Assembly (NCBI RefSeq): GCF_036924535.1
Contig: NZ_JAZHRT010000001.1
Coordinates: 1,984,001 to 2,048,000, forward strand
DNA: 64,000 nucleotides
Direction of reading: 5' to 3'
Source: Bradyrhizobium sp. AZCC 2262
GTDB taxonomy: Bacteria > Pseudomonadota > Alphaproteobacteria > Rhizobiales > Xanthobacteraceae
Shown: piece by piece, positions 1-9,536 of the stretch
Layout: every line of letters starts with the position of its first letter
How positions within the stretch are numbered: the stretch's first letter is position 1
Position numbers and translations under genes: made by a program
Notes under the pieces: model-generated
Seen by the model: the letters and a program-made list of their open reading frames with translations, nothing else
What the model was told of the DNA's origin: nothing
Databases searched by the model: none

Positions 1-178
1 CCGCTGTATGCCCCGGTTCCAGATCATAGACGTCGGTGTGTTCGAGGGTTTTGGCCGATCCCGCGACTAATTCCGCGATCACCGAGCGAACCTGGGCAAG
101 CGTATCCGCCCCGAGAACTTGGGGCACCACGATCACGCCATCGCGTTGATAAGTCTGCACATCCTTCTCTGAGATCAT
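1..178 (-). CDS. Phytanoyl-CoA dioxygenase-like protein, N-terminal part (cut by window edge)
   Basis: The reading frame starts at an ATG at 178 and runs off the left edge, giving about 59 residues. It begins MISEKDVQTYQRDGVIVVP, the typical opening of PhyH-family Fe(II)/2-oxoglutarate dioxygenases (a helix followed by a 'DGVIVVP' strand). The catalytic HxD...H residues lie outside the window, so activity cannot be judged. The gene is divergent from a LacI-type regulator, and the 109-bp gap carries two tandem LacI-type operators, so it is probably the target of that regulator. A second, complete PhyH gene lies at 6968-7801. The family call is fairly safe; the substrate is unknown. Confidence 0.7.
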   Translation of the reverse strand, partial: MISEKDVQTYQRDGVIVVPQVLGADTLAQVRSVIAELVAGSAKTLEHTDVYDLEPGHTA

Positions 179-194
179 TGACTTTCTTCCCGTA

Positions 195-229
195 TGTTTA
201 CGTTGTCATTTGGGATGTTAACGTTGTCA
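195..229. promoter_or_regulatory. Two tandem LacI-family operators
   Basis: TGTTTACGTTGTCA at 195-208 and TGTTAACGTTGTCA at 216-229 lie 21 bp apart, start to start (two helical turns). They belong to a 19-bp direct repeat (194-212 and 215-233) with one mismatch. The second copy matches TGnnAACGTTnnCA, a palindrome with the central CG typical of LacI-family operators. They sit between the divergent PhyH and LacI genes, as expected for autoregulation plus target control. No binding data can be seen from sequence. Confidence 0.7.
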
Positions 230-287
230 TTTGCCATGTTCAAGCTGAATCGTGCATTCCTGACCTGCATTCGCTAATGTCGTCCCG

Positions 288-1286
288 ATGAGCATCGCCA
301 GCCCAGAAGAGTCCCATTCCGCTCCGACCCTGTCGGCCGTGGCCAAACTGGCCGGCGTTTCGTCGATTACCGTAAGCCGCGTGGTACGCCTGCCGGATCT
401 GGTGGCGCCGGAAACAAGGGGCCGCGTCGAAGCCGCGATGCGGGAGCTTGGCTATGTGCCGAACCAACTCGCCGTCGGACTGGCCAGGGCCCGCACCCGT
501 TCGATCGGCGTACTGGTGCCGACGATCGCCAATTCGATCTTCGCCGATACGGTGCAGGGCTTGTCCGACGAATTGGAGCCGCTCGGCTACGCCGTGATCC
601 TGGCGCAGTCGCGCTACGACGCTGCACGTGAAGATCACATGCTCTCCGCATTGCTGTCGCGACGCCCCGAGGCGATCATCATGGTGGGCTCGCCCGCCAC
701 GGAAGACGGGGCGCGGTTGCTGCGGCGGGCGGGAATTCCCGTCGCGGAAACCTGGGATCTTCCGGCGACCCCGATCGACGCCGTTGCGGGGTTCAACAAT
801 TACGAAGCCGGCGTCGCGGTGGCGCGGCATCTCGTGACGCAAGGCCGCCACAGCCTGGCGTTCATCGGCGGCGACGATCCGCGCGCCACGCGGCGCTGGA
901 ACGGTTTCAACGACACGGCTCAGGCGCTCGGCGCCAAAGCGCCGCGCCGGCTGGTGCTGGATCGCAACGCCTCCGGCAGTGTCGTCGCCCTTGCAGAACT
1001 ACCCGGTGTCGACGCGGTGTTTGCAGCGAACGATGCGCATGCCATCGGCTTCATGTCCGGTCTGCGAAAGGCGGGCTTGCTGCGCGACGGCCCGGCCGCG
1101 GAGCAACCGGTCGCGGTCATCGGCCTCGGCGATCTCGAAATGGGCCGTCTGATCGCGCCAAGTCTTTCCACCATCCGTGTGAACGGCGATGCGATCGGGC
1201 GCACCGCGGCAAAATTGATCATGGCGCGGGAAGGGCCGCGTCATATCGATCTCGGATTTGAACTCGTCCTTCGGGATAGTGGCTAA
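288..1286 (+). CDS. LacI-family transcriptional regulator
   Basis: The 332-residue product has the LacI layout. A helix-turn-helix at about residues 15-35 (TLSAVAKLAGVSSITVSRVV) is followed by the hinge helix region (ELGYVPNQLAVGLARARTRSIGVLVP) and a periplasmic-binding-protein-like effector domain to the C-terminus. Family members bind DNA as dimers or tetramers and respond to a small ligand, usually a sugar or sugar acid. The closest overall look is to the GntR/IdnR gluconate-type branch, but the ligand cannot be read from sequence. Two tandem operators just upstream suggest it controls itself and the divergent PhyH gene. The downstream gene at 1402 is convergent. Confidence 0.9.
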   Translation: MSIASPEESHSAPTLSAVAKLAGVSSITVSRVVRLPDLVAPETRGRVEAAMRELGYVPNQLAVGLARARTRSIGVLVPTIANSIFADTVQGLSDELEPLGYAVILAQSRYDAAREDHMLSALLSRRPEAIIMVGSPATEDGARLLRRAGIPVAETWDLPATPIDAVAGFNNYEAGVAVARHLVTQGRHSLAFIGGDDPRATRRWNGFNDTAQALGAKAPRRLVLDRNASGSVVALAELPGVDAVFAANDAHAIGFMSGLRKAGLLRDGPAAEQPVAVIGLGDLEMGRLIAPSLSTIRVNGDAIGRTAAKLIMAREGPRHIDLGFELVLRDSG

Positions 1287-1401
1287 ACCATCGAACGGGC
1301 CCGGCTATCTCCACCGGAGTAGACCCGAAGCATGCTGGTATACCGGGCTCATTTCCAAGTTCACGAAGTATGAAGGTCGAGATCCCGCGACGGCGTCCAC
1401 T

Positions 1402-2082
1402 TCAATTTCTCATTGGCGAAATGTGGCTGCCTGTCGGGCGCGTGGGCACCGCATTGGGCGAGATGGCGTCAATTACCACGAGATCGAGCACTCTGGGGTG
1501 ACAAGGCAGGCCCAGGAGCGCTTGCGAAAACGCCCCGGCGGCGATCTCAGCGAGTGCCGCGATGCCGGTGCGCCAGCGCCAGCGGCCTATTCGAAACAAG
1601 GTCGGCTGATACCGCTGTGAGATCGGCTGATCCGTTCGTATCGCCTCGAGGTGATGGAAAAGCTCGTGTGCCAAAAAAATGTCCCGCAGGTTCGCGCGTC
1701 CTAGCAGCTTTTCCGCCAAGGGTCCCACCATTGTGCGCTCGAGGAGGGCGAGCCCGCGGCTGTACAACAAGATGCGAGGTGGCCGCTGCTGGTATTCAGC
1801 GAGTCGCCAGAGCGTTCCGACCATCGGGTCGTCGTTCGATACCTCGATCGGAACGCGAAACGCTTGCGCGATGCCTTGCGGGGCGAGGCCGGAAAAGCGC
1901 ACATGCAGCTCTTTAGCGGTCGCTTCTCCGTCCGCCAGCGCATCGCGGACCGCGGCCAACTGCGTGGCACCGTCCAGCCGCCAGCCGTGCGGATCCGCCT
2001 GCAGCATGGAGAGACCGAGCATTTCCGACGACGCCGACATGATGTCGATCCGCCGCGGTGAATATGTCGCCGCGACAGTCAT
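1402..2082 (-). CDS. Unrecognised protein with a HELFHH motif (possible metalloprotein)
   Basis: The 226-residue product is not one I recognise. Its clearest feature is HELFHH at residues 139-144, an HExxH zinc-binding pattern in a predicted helix (DIFLAHELFHH). A downstream ALAEIAAGAF segment could supply a third acidic ligand, as in gluzincins; this is inference. No signal peptide or membrane segment is evident, so it is probably cytoplasmic. The ATG at 2082 lies one base after the hydantoinase stop codon, so the two are translationally coupled. A longer frame starting at 2121 would overlap the hydantoinase and is not preferred. Coupling suggests a role in the same pathway, perhaps amide or ester hydrolysis. 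Confidence 0.65.
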   Translation of the reverse strand: MTVAATYSPRRIDIMSASSEMLGLSMLQADPHGWRLDGATQLAAVRDALADGEATAKELHVRFSGLAPQGIAQAFRVPIEVSNDDPMVGTLWRLAEYQQRPPRILLYSRGLALLERTMVGPLAEKLLGRANLRDIFLAHELFHHLEAIRTDQPISQRYQPTLFRIGRWRWRTGIAALAEIAAGAFSQALLGLPCHPRVLDLVVIDAISPNAVPTRPTGSHISPMRN

Positions 2083-2083
2083 C

Positions 2084-4255
2084 TTACAACCCGCGGGAGG
2101 GTGGGATGCTGATGAGCGCAACAGGATCGCTGTCGACCAGCCCGTCGAATTCGCTCCGGGTGATGGCTAGCGCCTGCTCGATCGAGTTGACGCCGGAAAG
2201 ATCGATGATCTGACTGCCGATGATCACGAAAATATCCGGCGTGATAACGCTGTCACCGTTATAAATAGTGGTGTCCTCCCACAGCCGGCGCACGTCGGCG
2301 AAGCCGGTGCCTGCCGAGGCTGCGCGCACGACGCTATGGCTGCGCTGCACTCGAATGACGCCGTCAAGATCGACCGCGCGAACCGGGCTACGGCGCTTCT
2401 TGAATATTTTCCAGGACCGCTCTTCCACCTCACCCTGGAATATGCGCATACGTGGCGTCGCGGCCGCGAGCGTTACGTGCTCGAGGCCGACGCCCATTGC
2501 CTTGGCGGCTATTTCCTTGGCCTCGAGCTCCCCGACTTCATCGTTGCGCTGGCGGGCGCGCATCTCCGAGGCGCCCATCGCGGTCGCGCGGACACGGTGT
2601 GTGTGCTGGTCGACCTCGATGGTTACTTCGACATTTTCAGGCGCCGCGCCGAGCTTGACCACGGCCTCGAACGCCTCGCGCCGGATACGGCGGAGATCCT
2701 CAGGCGTCGGGTTGGGAAGCACGCGCTCGACCACATCGCGCACCAGCGCCAATGCGACGCCAATCGAGGAAATGACCTCTGCGTCTTTTGAGATGACGTG
2801 ATGAAGGCCGGTGCGGCTCGATGCGTGAGGAATAAGCGCGGCCGCGCCACCGCCTTCGCCAACCAATACGGCCTGATCGCGATCGAGCTTGTATTCCGCC
2901 ATCAAGTCGTCGACGACAGGAATGACCTTGTCAGTCGCGGTATCAAGGATGGCGCGCGCGGTGTCCTCAATTGACTTGCCGATCATGCCAGCAAGTGCGG
3001 CCATTGCGCGCTGCGCGGATTCCGGGTTGCCGTATGCATGCAAGCCCGGCTTGGCGTAGCCCAGCACGTTGGCGGCGCAGGTGTTGGTGATGGCATAGCG
3101 GATGCCGCTGGCCGAGCGCACGGCGACGTAATCGTCGGGATCGTCGGACTTCGGTCGAAACAGCTCGATGACGGGATCGATGATGTCTTCAGGTTTGGCG
3201 AAAGCCGAATAGGGCAGTCCGGCGATGTGGGCGCTGCGCGGCCCGACATCCACAAGCTTGCCGTCCTTGATTCGCACCATGCTGCCGCCCGCGATACCGA
3301 TCACGCGCACGTCGAGCGAACTGACGTACGTCTCGTGGCCACCGACCCGCGCATATTTGACCGTCGGACGTCCGTTCCTGATAACACCGATATTGGTGCT
3401 GGTGCCGCCGACCTCGAAATAGATGCCGTCGGTCACACGCAAATGCATCAAGGCGCCGGCGACGCTTGCGGCTGGACCGGAAAGCATGGTCATGGCCGGG
3501 CGCCGGCGCATCTCGGCGATGTCCATCACGCCGCCGTCGCCGCGCATGATCATCAAGGGCGCCAAAATTCCGGCTTCGCGAACGCTGGCCTCGGTCATGA
3601 CAGCGGTATCGATCATCTTCGGCAGGATGCTGGCATTGATCACGGCCGTGCGCGTCCTGGTCGTCAGGCCGTAAAGCTTAGTAATTTCGTGACCGCAGGT
3701 TGCGGCGAGGCCGGCGTCCACCACCAGCCCGCGTATTTTTTCTTCCGCTTCGCTGTCGTCGACTCCAAAGGCCGAGCTGGCGACGATGACCTTCACCTCT
3801 TCCGCCTTCAGTTCCTCGATCGCCTTGCGGCCGGTGTCGTCGGTCAGCGTCTCCTTGGTGATGAACCGGTTTACCGGCTTCAAATGACGGCCGGGTGCGA
3901 GCTCGATCGGCTTCATCGCGCTCTGGCCTTTGGCAAGCAGCGACTCGACCCGTGTCGCCATGCCGATGACGCCGACCTTGGCCACGTCGCCTTCGAGCAA
4001 TGCATTGGTGGCCTGTGTGGTCGAGTGGGCGAGGAAGATGACTTCCCCGGGATCCACGCCCGAGCGTTCGAGGACGGTGCGGAAAACTTCCACAACGCCC
4101 TTTGCCACCCCGCGAGGATCGGAATGCGTGGTCAGCACGGAGAAGCGGCCGATCACGTCATGGGTTGCGTTGTCGATGAGGACGGCCTTGGTGAAGGTGC
4201 CGCCCACATCGATGCCGATACGATAGGCGCGGGCTGGTGCGGACGGTTCGGTCAA
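2084..4255 (-). CDS. Hydantoinase/oxoprolinase family protein (HyuA type)
   Basis: About 723 residues. The N-terminus carries the actin-like ATPase motif of the family (YRIGIDVGGTFTKAVLIDN), followed by HSTTQATNALLEG, VGGTSTNIGVIRNGRP and GEGGGAAALIPHASS. HyuA-type enzymes open cyclic amides such as hydantoins or 5-oxoproline, usually with ATP and often with a HyuB partner. No HyuB gene is next to it, and the last 200 residues are an extension I do not recognise. I chose the TTG at 4255 because a GGAGG stands 7 bases before it and the family homology begins there. The open frame continues to 4693, but that part is antisense to the transporter gene. Confidence 0.85.
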   Translation of the reverse strand: MTEPSAPARAYRIGIDVGGTFTKAVLIDNATHDVIGRFSVLTTHSDPRGVAKGVVEVFRTVLERSGVDPGEVIFLAHSTTQATNALLEGDVAKVGVIGMATRVESLLAKGQSAMKPIELAPGRHLKPVNRFITKETLTDDTGRKAIEELKAEEVKVIVASSAFGVDDSEAEEKIRGLVVDAGLAATCGHEITKLYGLTTRTRTAVINASILPKMIDTAVMTEASVREAGILAPLMIMRGDGGVMDIAEMRRRPAMTMLSGPAASVAGALMHLRVTDGIYFEVGGTSTNIGVIRNGRPTVKYARVGGHETYVSSLDVRVIGIAGGSMVRIKDGKLVDVGPRSAHIAGLPYSAFAKPEDIIDPVIELFRPKSDDPDDYVAVRSASGIRYAITNTCAANVLGYAKPGLHAYGNPESAQRAMAALAGMIGKSIEDTARAILDTATDKVIPVVDDLMAEYKLDRDQAVLVGEGGGAAALIPHASSRTGLHHVISKDAEVISSIGVALALVRDVVERVLPNPTPEDLRRIRREAFEAVVKLGAAPENVEVTIEVDQHTHRVRATAMGASEMRARQRNDEVGELEAKEIAAKAMGVGLEHVTLAAATPRMRIFQGEVEERSWKIFKKRRSPVRAVDLDGVIRVQRSHSVVRAASAGTGFADVRRLWEDTTIYNGDSVITPDIFVIIGSQIIDLSGVNSIEQALAITRSEFDGLVDSDPVALISIPPSRGL

Positions 4256-4272
4256 GCGTCGGCCTCCATCGT

Positions 4273-5571
4273 CTAGTTCAACGAACCCAGCATCAGGTAG
4301 CAGATCAACGAATTGACCGCGACCATCAGGCAACCGAAGGGAAGGGCCGTCTTCAGGAACTGGCCATGACTGACCTTGGTGTGTCCGATCGTCCACAGCG
4401 TCCATGAATTGGTCGGATCCATGCTCCCCTGCAGCACGGTCGGTGCCAGCCAGATCGAGTAAAGATATGGAATCGGGATGTCCTTGTTGGCGAGGATAAT
4501 GGCGAGCAATGCCGCTCCCGTTCCGATCACCACCAGGGGGCCGCGATAGATGCTGCCGATGCCGCCCAGCACGCCGAAGAACACCGCGGCCTGCAACGGC
4601 GTGTGCGGGAGGATTGGCGCGAAGATCGGTTTCAGCGAGTTGGCGACCTCGGGCGTCTGCCCCGCGACGATGATCATTCCGCAGATGGTCCACAGCGCGG
4701 CGATGGTCGCGATATCAGGAAACGCGTCGGCGAACGTCTTGTTGAAGAGATTGACGCTCCCTTGCAACGAACGATCGCGGCCGGTCAGCACAAGCGCCAG
4801 CACGATGGAGAGAATGAAGGTCGGGATGATGTCCCATTTCATGATCAGGATCATGAGGACCGGGAAGATCGGGACGATATAGGTGTAGTAGGGCGTCCGC
4901 TTGCGGACCGGGGCTTCGCCGGCGCCGGCAACGTCGACGGAGGCCATTCGCCGCGCGCCGTTACGGAGATAGAAGGCTTCGAGCAGCCAGGCTGCCAGAA
5001 TGTAGACGCCCATCCCGATCGCCCAATAGGTCAAATAGGGCGCTTCGTATTTAAGGCCGGGAAACAGCTTCTGAAATGTTCCGAATTGAACGAGATTGAC
5101 GAATGTGCCGGCGCCGATCCCCATCGTGAACGCTGGCGCGGCGACCTGCGGCGGGATGCCTTGACCCAGCATGATCGGTATCGCGATGACGCCGATCGCA
5201 ATCGCGGCGCCGACGCCGTACATCGACGAGAACAACAGTGCCGTGACCAGCGTTACAATCATCGCGGTGACCAGCGGTCGGTCGCCGGCGAGTTCCACCG
5301 CAGAGCGGATCACGCTCTCTGCGATACCCGTCTGGATCAGCACCTGCGCGAACCAGGCGCCGAACACGATGATGATCACGGCGCTGGCATAGGCAACGCC
5401 ACCACCCTGGATGATCTTTTTCTGGATATCGTCGATGCCGATGCCTGCGATGACCGCCCAGACAATCGCAAGCAACAGAAGCATGATGATCGGGCTCTGC
5501 CCGCGGATGATCAATACGACGACCGCCAGAAATGCAACCAGCAGCCCAACGCCAACCCCAAGCTCGCTCAT
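4273..5571 (-). CDS. Multi-pass membrane transporter (ion-transporter/GntP-like)
   Basis: A 432-residue, strongly hydrophobic protein with about 11-12 predicted membrane segments and a central polar loop near residue 215 (RKRTPYYTY). Paired segments such as SSMYGVGAAIAIGVIAIP and the internal twofold layout resemble secondary carriers of the ion-transporter superfamily (gluconate, citrate or C4-dicarboxylate permeases). I cannot fix the family exactly. The ATG at 5571 has an AAGGA ribosome site 6 bases upstream. The gene lies 17 bp before the hydantoinase start and is the first of a three-gene minus-strand operon, so it probably imports the hydantoinase substrate. The 224 bp upstream, shared with the divergent MetX-like gene, holds the promoters. 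Confidence 0.75.
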   Translation of the reverse strand: MSELGVGVGLLVAFLAVVVLIIRGQSPIIMLLLLAIVWAVIAGIGIDDIQKKIIQGGGVAYASAVIIIVFGAWFAQVLIQTGIAESVIRSAVELAGDRPLVTAMIVTLVTALLFSSMYGVGAAIAIGVIAIPIMLGQGIPPQVAAPAFTMGIGAGTFVNLVQFGTFQKLFPGLKYEAPYLTYWAIGMGVYILAAWLLEAFYLRNGARRMASVDVAGAGEAPVRKRTPYYTYIVPIFPVLMILIMKWDIIPTFILSIVLALVLTGRDRSLQGSVNLFNKTFADAFPDIATIAALWTICGMIIVAGQTPEVANSLKPIFAPILPHTPLQAAVFFGVLGGIGSIYRGPLVVIGTGAALLAIILANKDIPIPYLYSIWLAPTVLQGSMDPTNSWTLWTIGHTKVSHGQFLKTALPFGCLMVAVNSLICYLMLGSLN

Positions 5572-5795
5572 GGTGTTCCTTTCCCCGTTCGCTGGCCTTC
5601 TTGATCGCGGCCTTCGCGAACAGAAGTCTCGCACAATTGCCGGCGAGGACAAGCAAAGTCTGGGAATGATACCCGCTGCGTGCAGGTCGTCGAGAACTCG
5701 CGCACGGCTGACCGTTTGCGTCGCAGCAACTGCGACAGGCACCATGCGCCAAAACAAACTTCGACTTCGCGCATGCCACTCTATAGTTTCAGGTA

Positions 5796-6842
<1,047 letters not shown>

Positions 6843-6967
6843 GCTCTGCGTAACCTGCAACTGTTACCGACCGTCAGCGCTGCTTGACAGAGCCTGACGC
6901 CAGGATCACCTTCAATCAAAGCTCTGCTGCGCTTCAAACAAAAAATCAAAAGTTCTGGAGGAAATCC

Positions 6968-7801
6968 ATGTCAAAACTGCTGAGCGACAGTGACGTCGCC
7001 AACTTCCGCGAACGCGGCTATCATTTTCCGGTCGATGCCTTGAGCGAAAGCGAGGTGGCCGGCTTTCGTCAGAAGTTGGAAGCCTATGAAGCCAGCACCG
7101 GGGGGCCGATCAAAGGCGAAATGCGGCATCGCAGTCATGTGCTCTTTACCTGGATCAACGACATGATCCGGCATCCCAAAATCCTTGATGCCATGGAAGA
7201 TTTGCTTGGGCCCAACATCCTGTGCTGGAACACCAGCTTCTTCATCAAGGAGCCGCACGATCCGGGCTTCGTTTCCTGGCATCAGGACGCGACCTATTGG
7301 GGTCTCAGTTCATCCGATGTGGCGACGGCCTGGATTGCCATGTCGCCGGCAAACAGGGTCTCCGGCTGCATGAAATTCGTCGCCGGCACCCACAAGGAGC
7401 AGGTCAAGCATGAGGATACTTTCGACCAGAATAACCTTCTGACGCGTGGTCAGGAGATTGCAGTCAAGGTCGACGAGGACAAGGCTGTCTATGTCGAACT
7501 CAAGCCAGGCCAGGCTTCGCTGCACCATGTGTTGCTGTTCCACGGATCGGAGCCGAACCGTTCTGACGAGCGGCGTATCGGTTTGGCGGTGCGCTATATC
7601 CCGACACATCTCAAGCAGGCGGTCGGGCAACGGGATTGGGCGACGCTGGTGCGCGGCAAGGATACTTACGGCCATTTCCAGCCCGAATATGTGCCGAAGA
7701 AGGACCTCGAGCCGGAAGCGCTGGCGTTCCACAAGATGGTGTCAGACGAGCAGGTGCGGGTGCTTTATCGCGGGACCGACAAAACCGCGTACCGTGCCTA
7801 G
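6968..7801 (+). CDS. Phytanoyl-CoA dioxygenase family protein
   Basis: 277 residues with the PhyH-family jelly-roll motifs. SWHQDATYWG gives the HxD iron ligands (His105, Asp107), LFHGSEPNRSDERR gives the distal His192, and an Arg shortly after is suited to bind 2-oxoglutarate. These enzymes hydroxylate their substrate with Fe(II), oxygen and 2-oxoglutarate. Bacterial members act on very varied molecules, so the substrate is open. A strong ribosome site (GGAGG) lies 7 bases before the ATG. In the 125-bp gap before it a TTGACA at 6884-6889 could be a -35 element, but no good -10 follows. Together with the partial PhyH at the left edge this makes two such enzymes in 8 kb. Confidence 0.88.
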   Translation: MSKLLSDSDVANFRERGYHFPVDALSESEVAGFRQKLEAYEASTGGPIKGEMRHRSHVLFTWINDMIRHPKILDAMEDLLGPNILCWNTSFFIKEPHDPGFVSWHQDATYWGLSSSDVATAWIAMSPANRVSGCMKFVAGTHKEQVKHEDTFDQNNLLTRGQEIAVKVDEDKAVYVELKPGQASLHHVLLFHGSEPNRSDERRIGLAVRYIPTHLKQAVGQRDWATLVRGKDTYGHFQPEYVPKKDLEPEALAFHKMVSDEQVRVLYRGTDKTAYRA

Positions 7802-7883
7802 TGGTTTTTGCCCGCCATGCCTCGGCGCGGGACGTCCGTCCTTCGCCGCGGCCGCGGATTCCCTGGTCAATGAACGCGATAGC

Positions 7884-8093
7884 CTATTGATGCACGCCGT
7901 CGCGGCTAACTCCGCCGGCCGATTCCTCGCGCTTGACCTCGGGAAACAACCACATCGCAAAGATCATGAAAAATCCGAGGAAGGCGACGACATACTGCAG
8001 GATATCATGTCCCAGTGCGTGCTGGAAATAGGCGGCAATCGCCGTGACCAGCACGACGAGCAGTGAAAGACCGAGTTTGATTTTGACGGGCAT
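7884..8093 (-). CDS. Small two-helix membrane protein
   Basis: A 69-residue product with two hydrophobic stretches (about residues 6-24 and 34-50, the second VVAFLGFFMIFAMWLFPEV) and a polar, acidic tail. No family is recognised. It lies 21 bp downstream of another small membrane protein and forms a three-gene minus-strand set with the fatty-acid-hydroxylase-like gene, so it may be an accessory of that membrane enzyme. Supported mainly by operon position and its coherent membrane profile. Confidence 0.55.
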   Translation of the reverse strand: MPVKIKLGLSLLVVLVTAIAAYFQHALGHDILQYVVAFLGFFMIFAMWLFPEVKREESAGGVSRDGVHQ

Positions 8094-8114
8094 CGCTGCT
8101 TCCTCCGGGCAGGC

Positions 8115-8513
8115 TCAGGATAGAGTGATGAGAGACGGCCCCGCGACTCTTGCCAAGGCGGCGAGCGCCAGTATTTGAACGCCGACCAGGACGATCAGTC
8201 CGGTCCTTCCGTCGCGTAACGACGATGGGAAAGCCTCGAACAGCCCCGGCGTAAACAGCATCGCAAGGCCGGCCACGACGATCAACGTGCTCCACCTTAG
8301 CTCGGTGTAGCCGTAGAGAGCGGTACCCAGCACAAGCGCGGCCAGCAAAGCGGCGTTGCCGAAGACCAGCAGCGTCGCTCCGACTGATCTTGCCGAATCC
8401 GGACGCGACCGAAGCGGAAACATCCCGGCCACGACGAGAAAGGCGACCGTGCAGATCGTTGCGAAGGCCGCGAACCAGAGCGAGGAAACCCAGTTCGGCT
8501 CGATGGCTTCCAT
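8115..8513 (-). CDS. Four-helix integral membrane protein, unknown function
   Basis: 132 residues, with about four predicted membrane segments, starting with SSLWFAAFATICTVAFLVV and ending near VLVGVQILALAALARV. No conserved catalytic motif is seen and I do not recognise the family. It lies 18 bp after the hydroxylase-like gene at 8532-9335 and before the 69-residue membrane protein, so the three are probably co-transcribed. Both small proteins may form a membrane complex with the hydroxylase; that is inference from position only. Confidence 0.6.
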   Translation of the reverse strand: MEAIEPNWVSSLWFAAFATICTVAFLVVAGMFPLRSRPDSARSVGATLLVFGNAALLAALVLGTALYGYTELRWSTLIVVAGLAMLFTPGLFEAFPSSLRDGRTGLIVLVGVQILALAALARVAGPSLITLS

Positions 8514-8531
8514 TGCGGGCTCCGTTTGGTC

Positions 8532-9335
8532 TTATTCGGCCGGTGTGGCGAAGCCGGTCGACTGGCCTGCCACGCTCGGCCTGGGCGTGCGCGAGGTCTT
8601 GCGCATGTTGGTTTTGACGAAGCGGGTGTCGTAGCCGTTGAAGAGATGGCCAATCAGGCCGCGATCGAGGTCAGAGGTGCCGAGCAGCCAATCCATCACG
8701 GGGAATGTCAGGTTCATGTTCCGCTCCATCATGATCGATTGATTGTGATGGGCGGTATGGTGGCGCCGGATCGTATTGACGAAGGGCGCATGGCGCACGA
8801 ACCGATTGTCATCGACATGGCAGCAGAAGTGCATGAACTCGTAGATCAGGTACATCGATGTCGTCGTCGAGATCAAAAGCCAGCCGACATTGGGCGAGAC
8901 CAGCCAGCCGAGGACTATCGCCGGCGGGATCGACATCATCGTAAACGTCACCAGCGCGTAGGGCGGGAAGAAGGTCACGCGCCAGTCGTGATGATCGGCA
9001 AACCGCATCTCCTGCTCGGTGAAGAACTGGTGGTGCATCAGCGTGTGCCGGTTATAGATCGCGCGAAACGCCTTGATCTGGGACGGGCGATGCATGACGA
9101 AGCGGTGAATCCACCATTCAAAGAAATTCGCGAACAGGAATGTCACCGGCACGATGGCGAACTCCCACCAGCGCAGGCTGCTGAGGTTGGCGAAATAGAC
9201 CGATAACGCGGTGAAGCCGATGACATAAATGACGAAAACGTGCAGCCAGCCATTGTACCAGCCGGCAATCCGGTAGCGATAATTGGCCCGATAGTTCCGC
9301 TGACGCTCCGTCATGGGGCTCGCTGACAGTTCCAT
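8532..9335 (-). CDS. Sterol desaturase / fatty acid hydroxylase family protein
   Basis: A 267-residue membrane protein with the diiron histidine clusters of this superfamily: HRFVMH, HTLMHHQFF, and HHTAHH near the C-terminal third, placed between hydrophobic segments. Members insert oxygen or a double bond into lipids, carotenoids or alkyl chains at the membrane, using oxygen and an electron donor. No ferredoxin or reductase gene is adjacent. An alternative start (MTERQRNYRANYRY) 7 codons in is possible. The gene is divergent from an ABC-importer operon, and the shared 201-bp gap carries two CTGATATAT boxes, so both may answer to the GntR regulator at 15692. Confidence 0.85.
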   Translation of the reverse strand: MELSASPMTERQRNYRANYRYRIAGWYNGWLHVFVIYVIGFTALSVYFANLSSLRWWEFAIVPVTFLFANFFEWWIHRFVMHRPSQIKAFRAIYNRHTLMHHQFFTEQEMRFADHHDWRVTFFPPYALVTFTMMSIPPAIVLGWLVSPNVGWLLISTTTSMYLIYEFMHFCCHVDDNRFVRHAPFVNTIRRHHTAHHNQSIMMERNMNLTFPVMDWLLGTSDLDRGLIGHLFNGYDTRFVKTNMRKTSRTPRPSVAGQSTGFATPAE

Positions 9336-9382
9336 CGCGCTTCTCCGTCTCTGGCCAGGTCGAATCCATAGGGCAGGCGTCC

Positions 9383-9481
9383 CTGATATATCACCAATCT
9401 ATTAGGTGAACAACGCGCTTTCGTCCCATATTTCGGCGGCCTTGCATGAAAATAGCGCTTGATGGGATGTTCCTGATATAT
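9383..9481. promoter_or_regulatory. Two CTGATATAT boxes, candidate FCD-GntR operators
   Basis: CTGATATAT occurs at 9383-9391, where it forms the perfect palindrome TGATATATCA (9384-9393), and again at 9473-9481, about 55 bp before the substrate-binding-protein start. The same nonamer occurs on the other strand upstream of the GntR gene at 15692, with its site at 16450-16458. An AT-only core is conspicuous in this GC-rich DNA. The copies bracket the promoters of the hydroxylase and ABC operons, which suggests shared control. This is a pattern match, not a known consensus. Confidence 0.5.
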
Positions 9482-9536
9482 TTATGGTATGGCAAGCGCG
9501 CACGGCAGATGCGCATCACTCAGGGAGGGATTTCCA

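Noticed and set aside
3038..4276. Long plus-strand frame of 412 codons opposite the hydantoinase
   Set aside because: It mirrors a GC-rich coding region; the product is rich in Asp, His and Arg without family motifs, as expected of a shadow frame.
4256..4693. N-terminal extension of the hydantoinase frame
   Set aside because: It is antisense-like sequence within the transporter gene; homology and a strong ribosome site place the start at the TTG at 4255.
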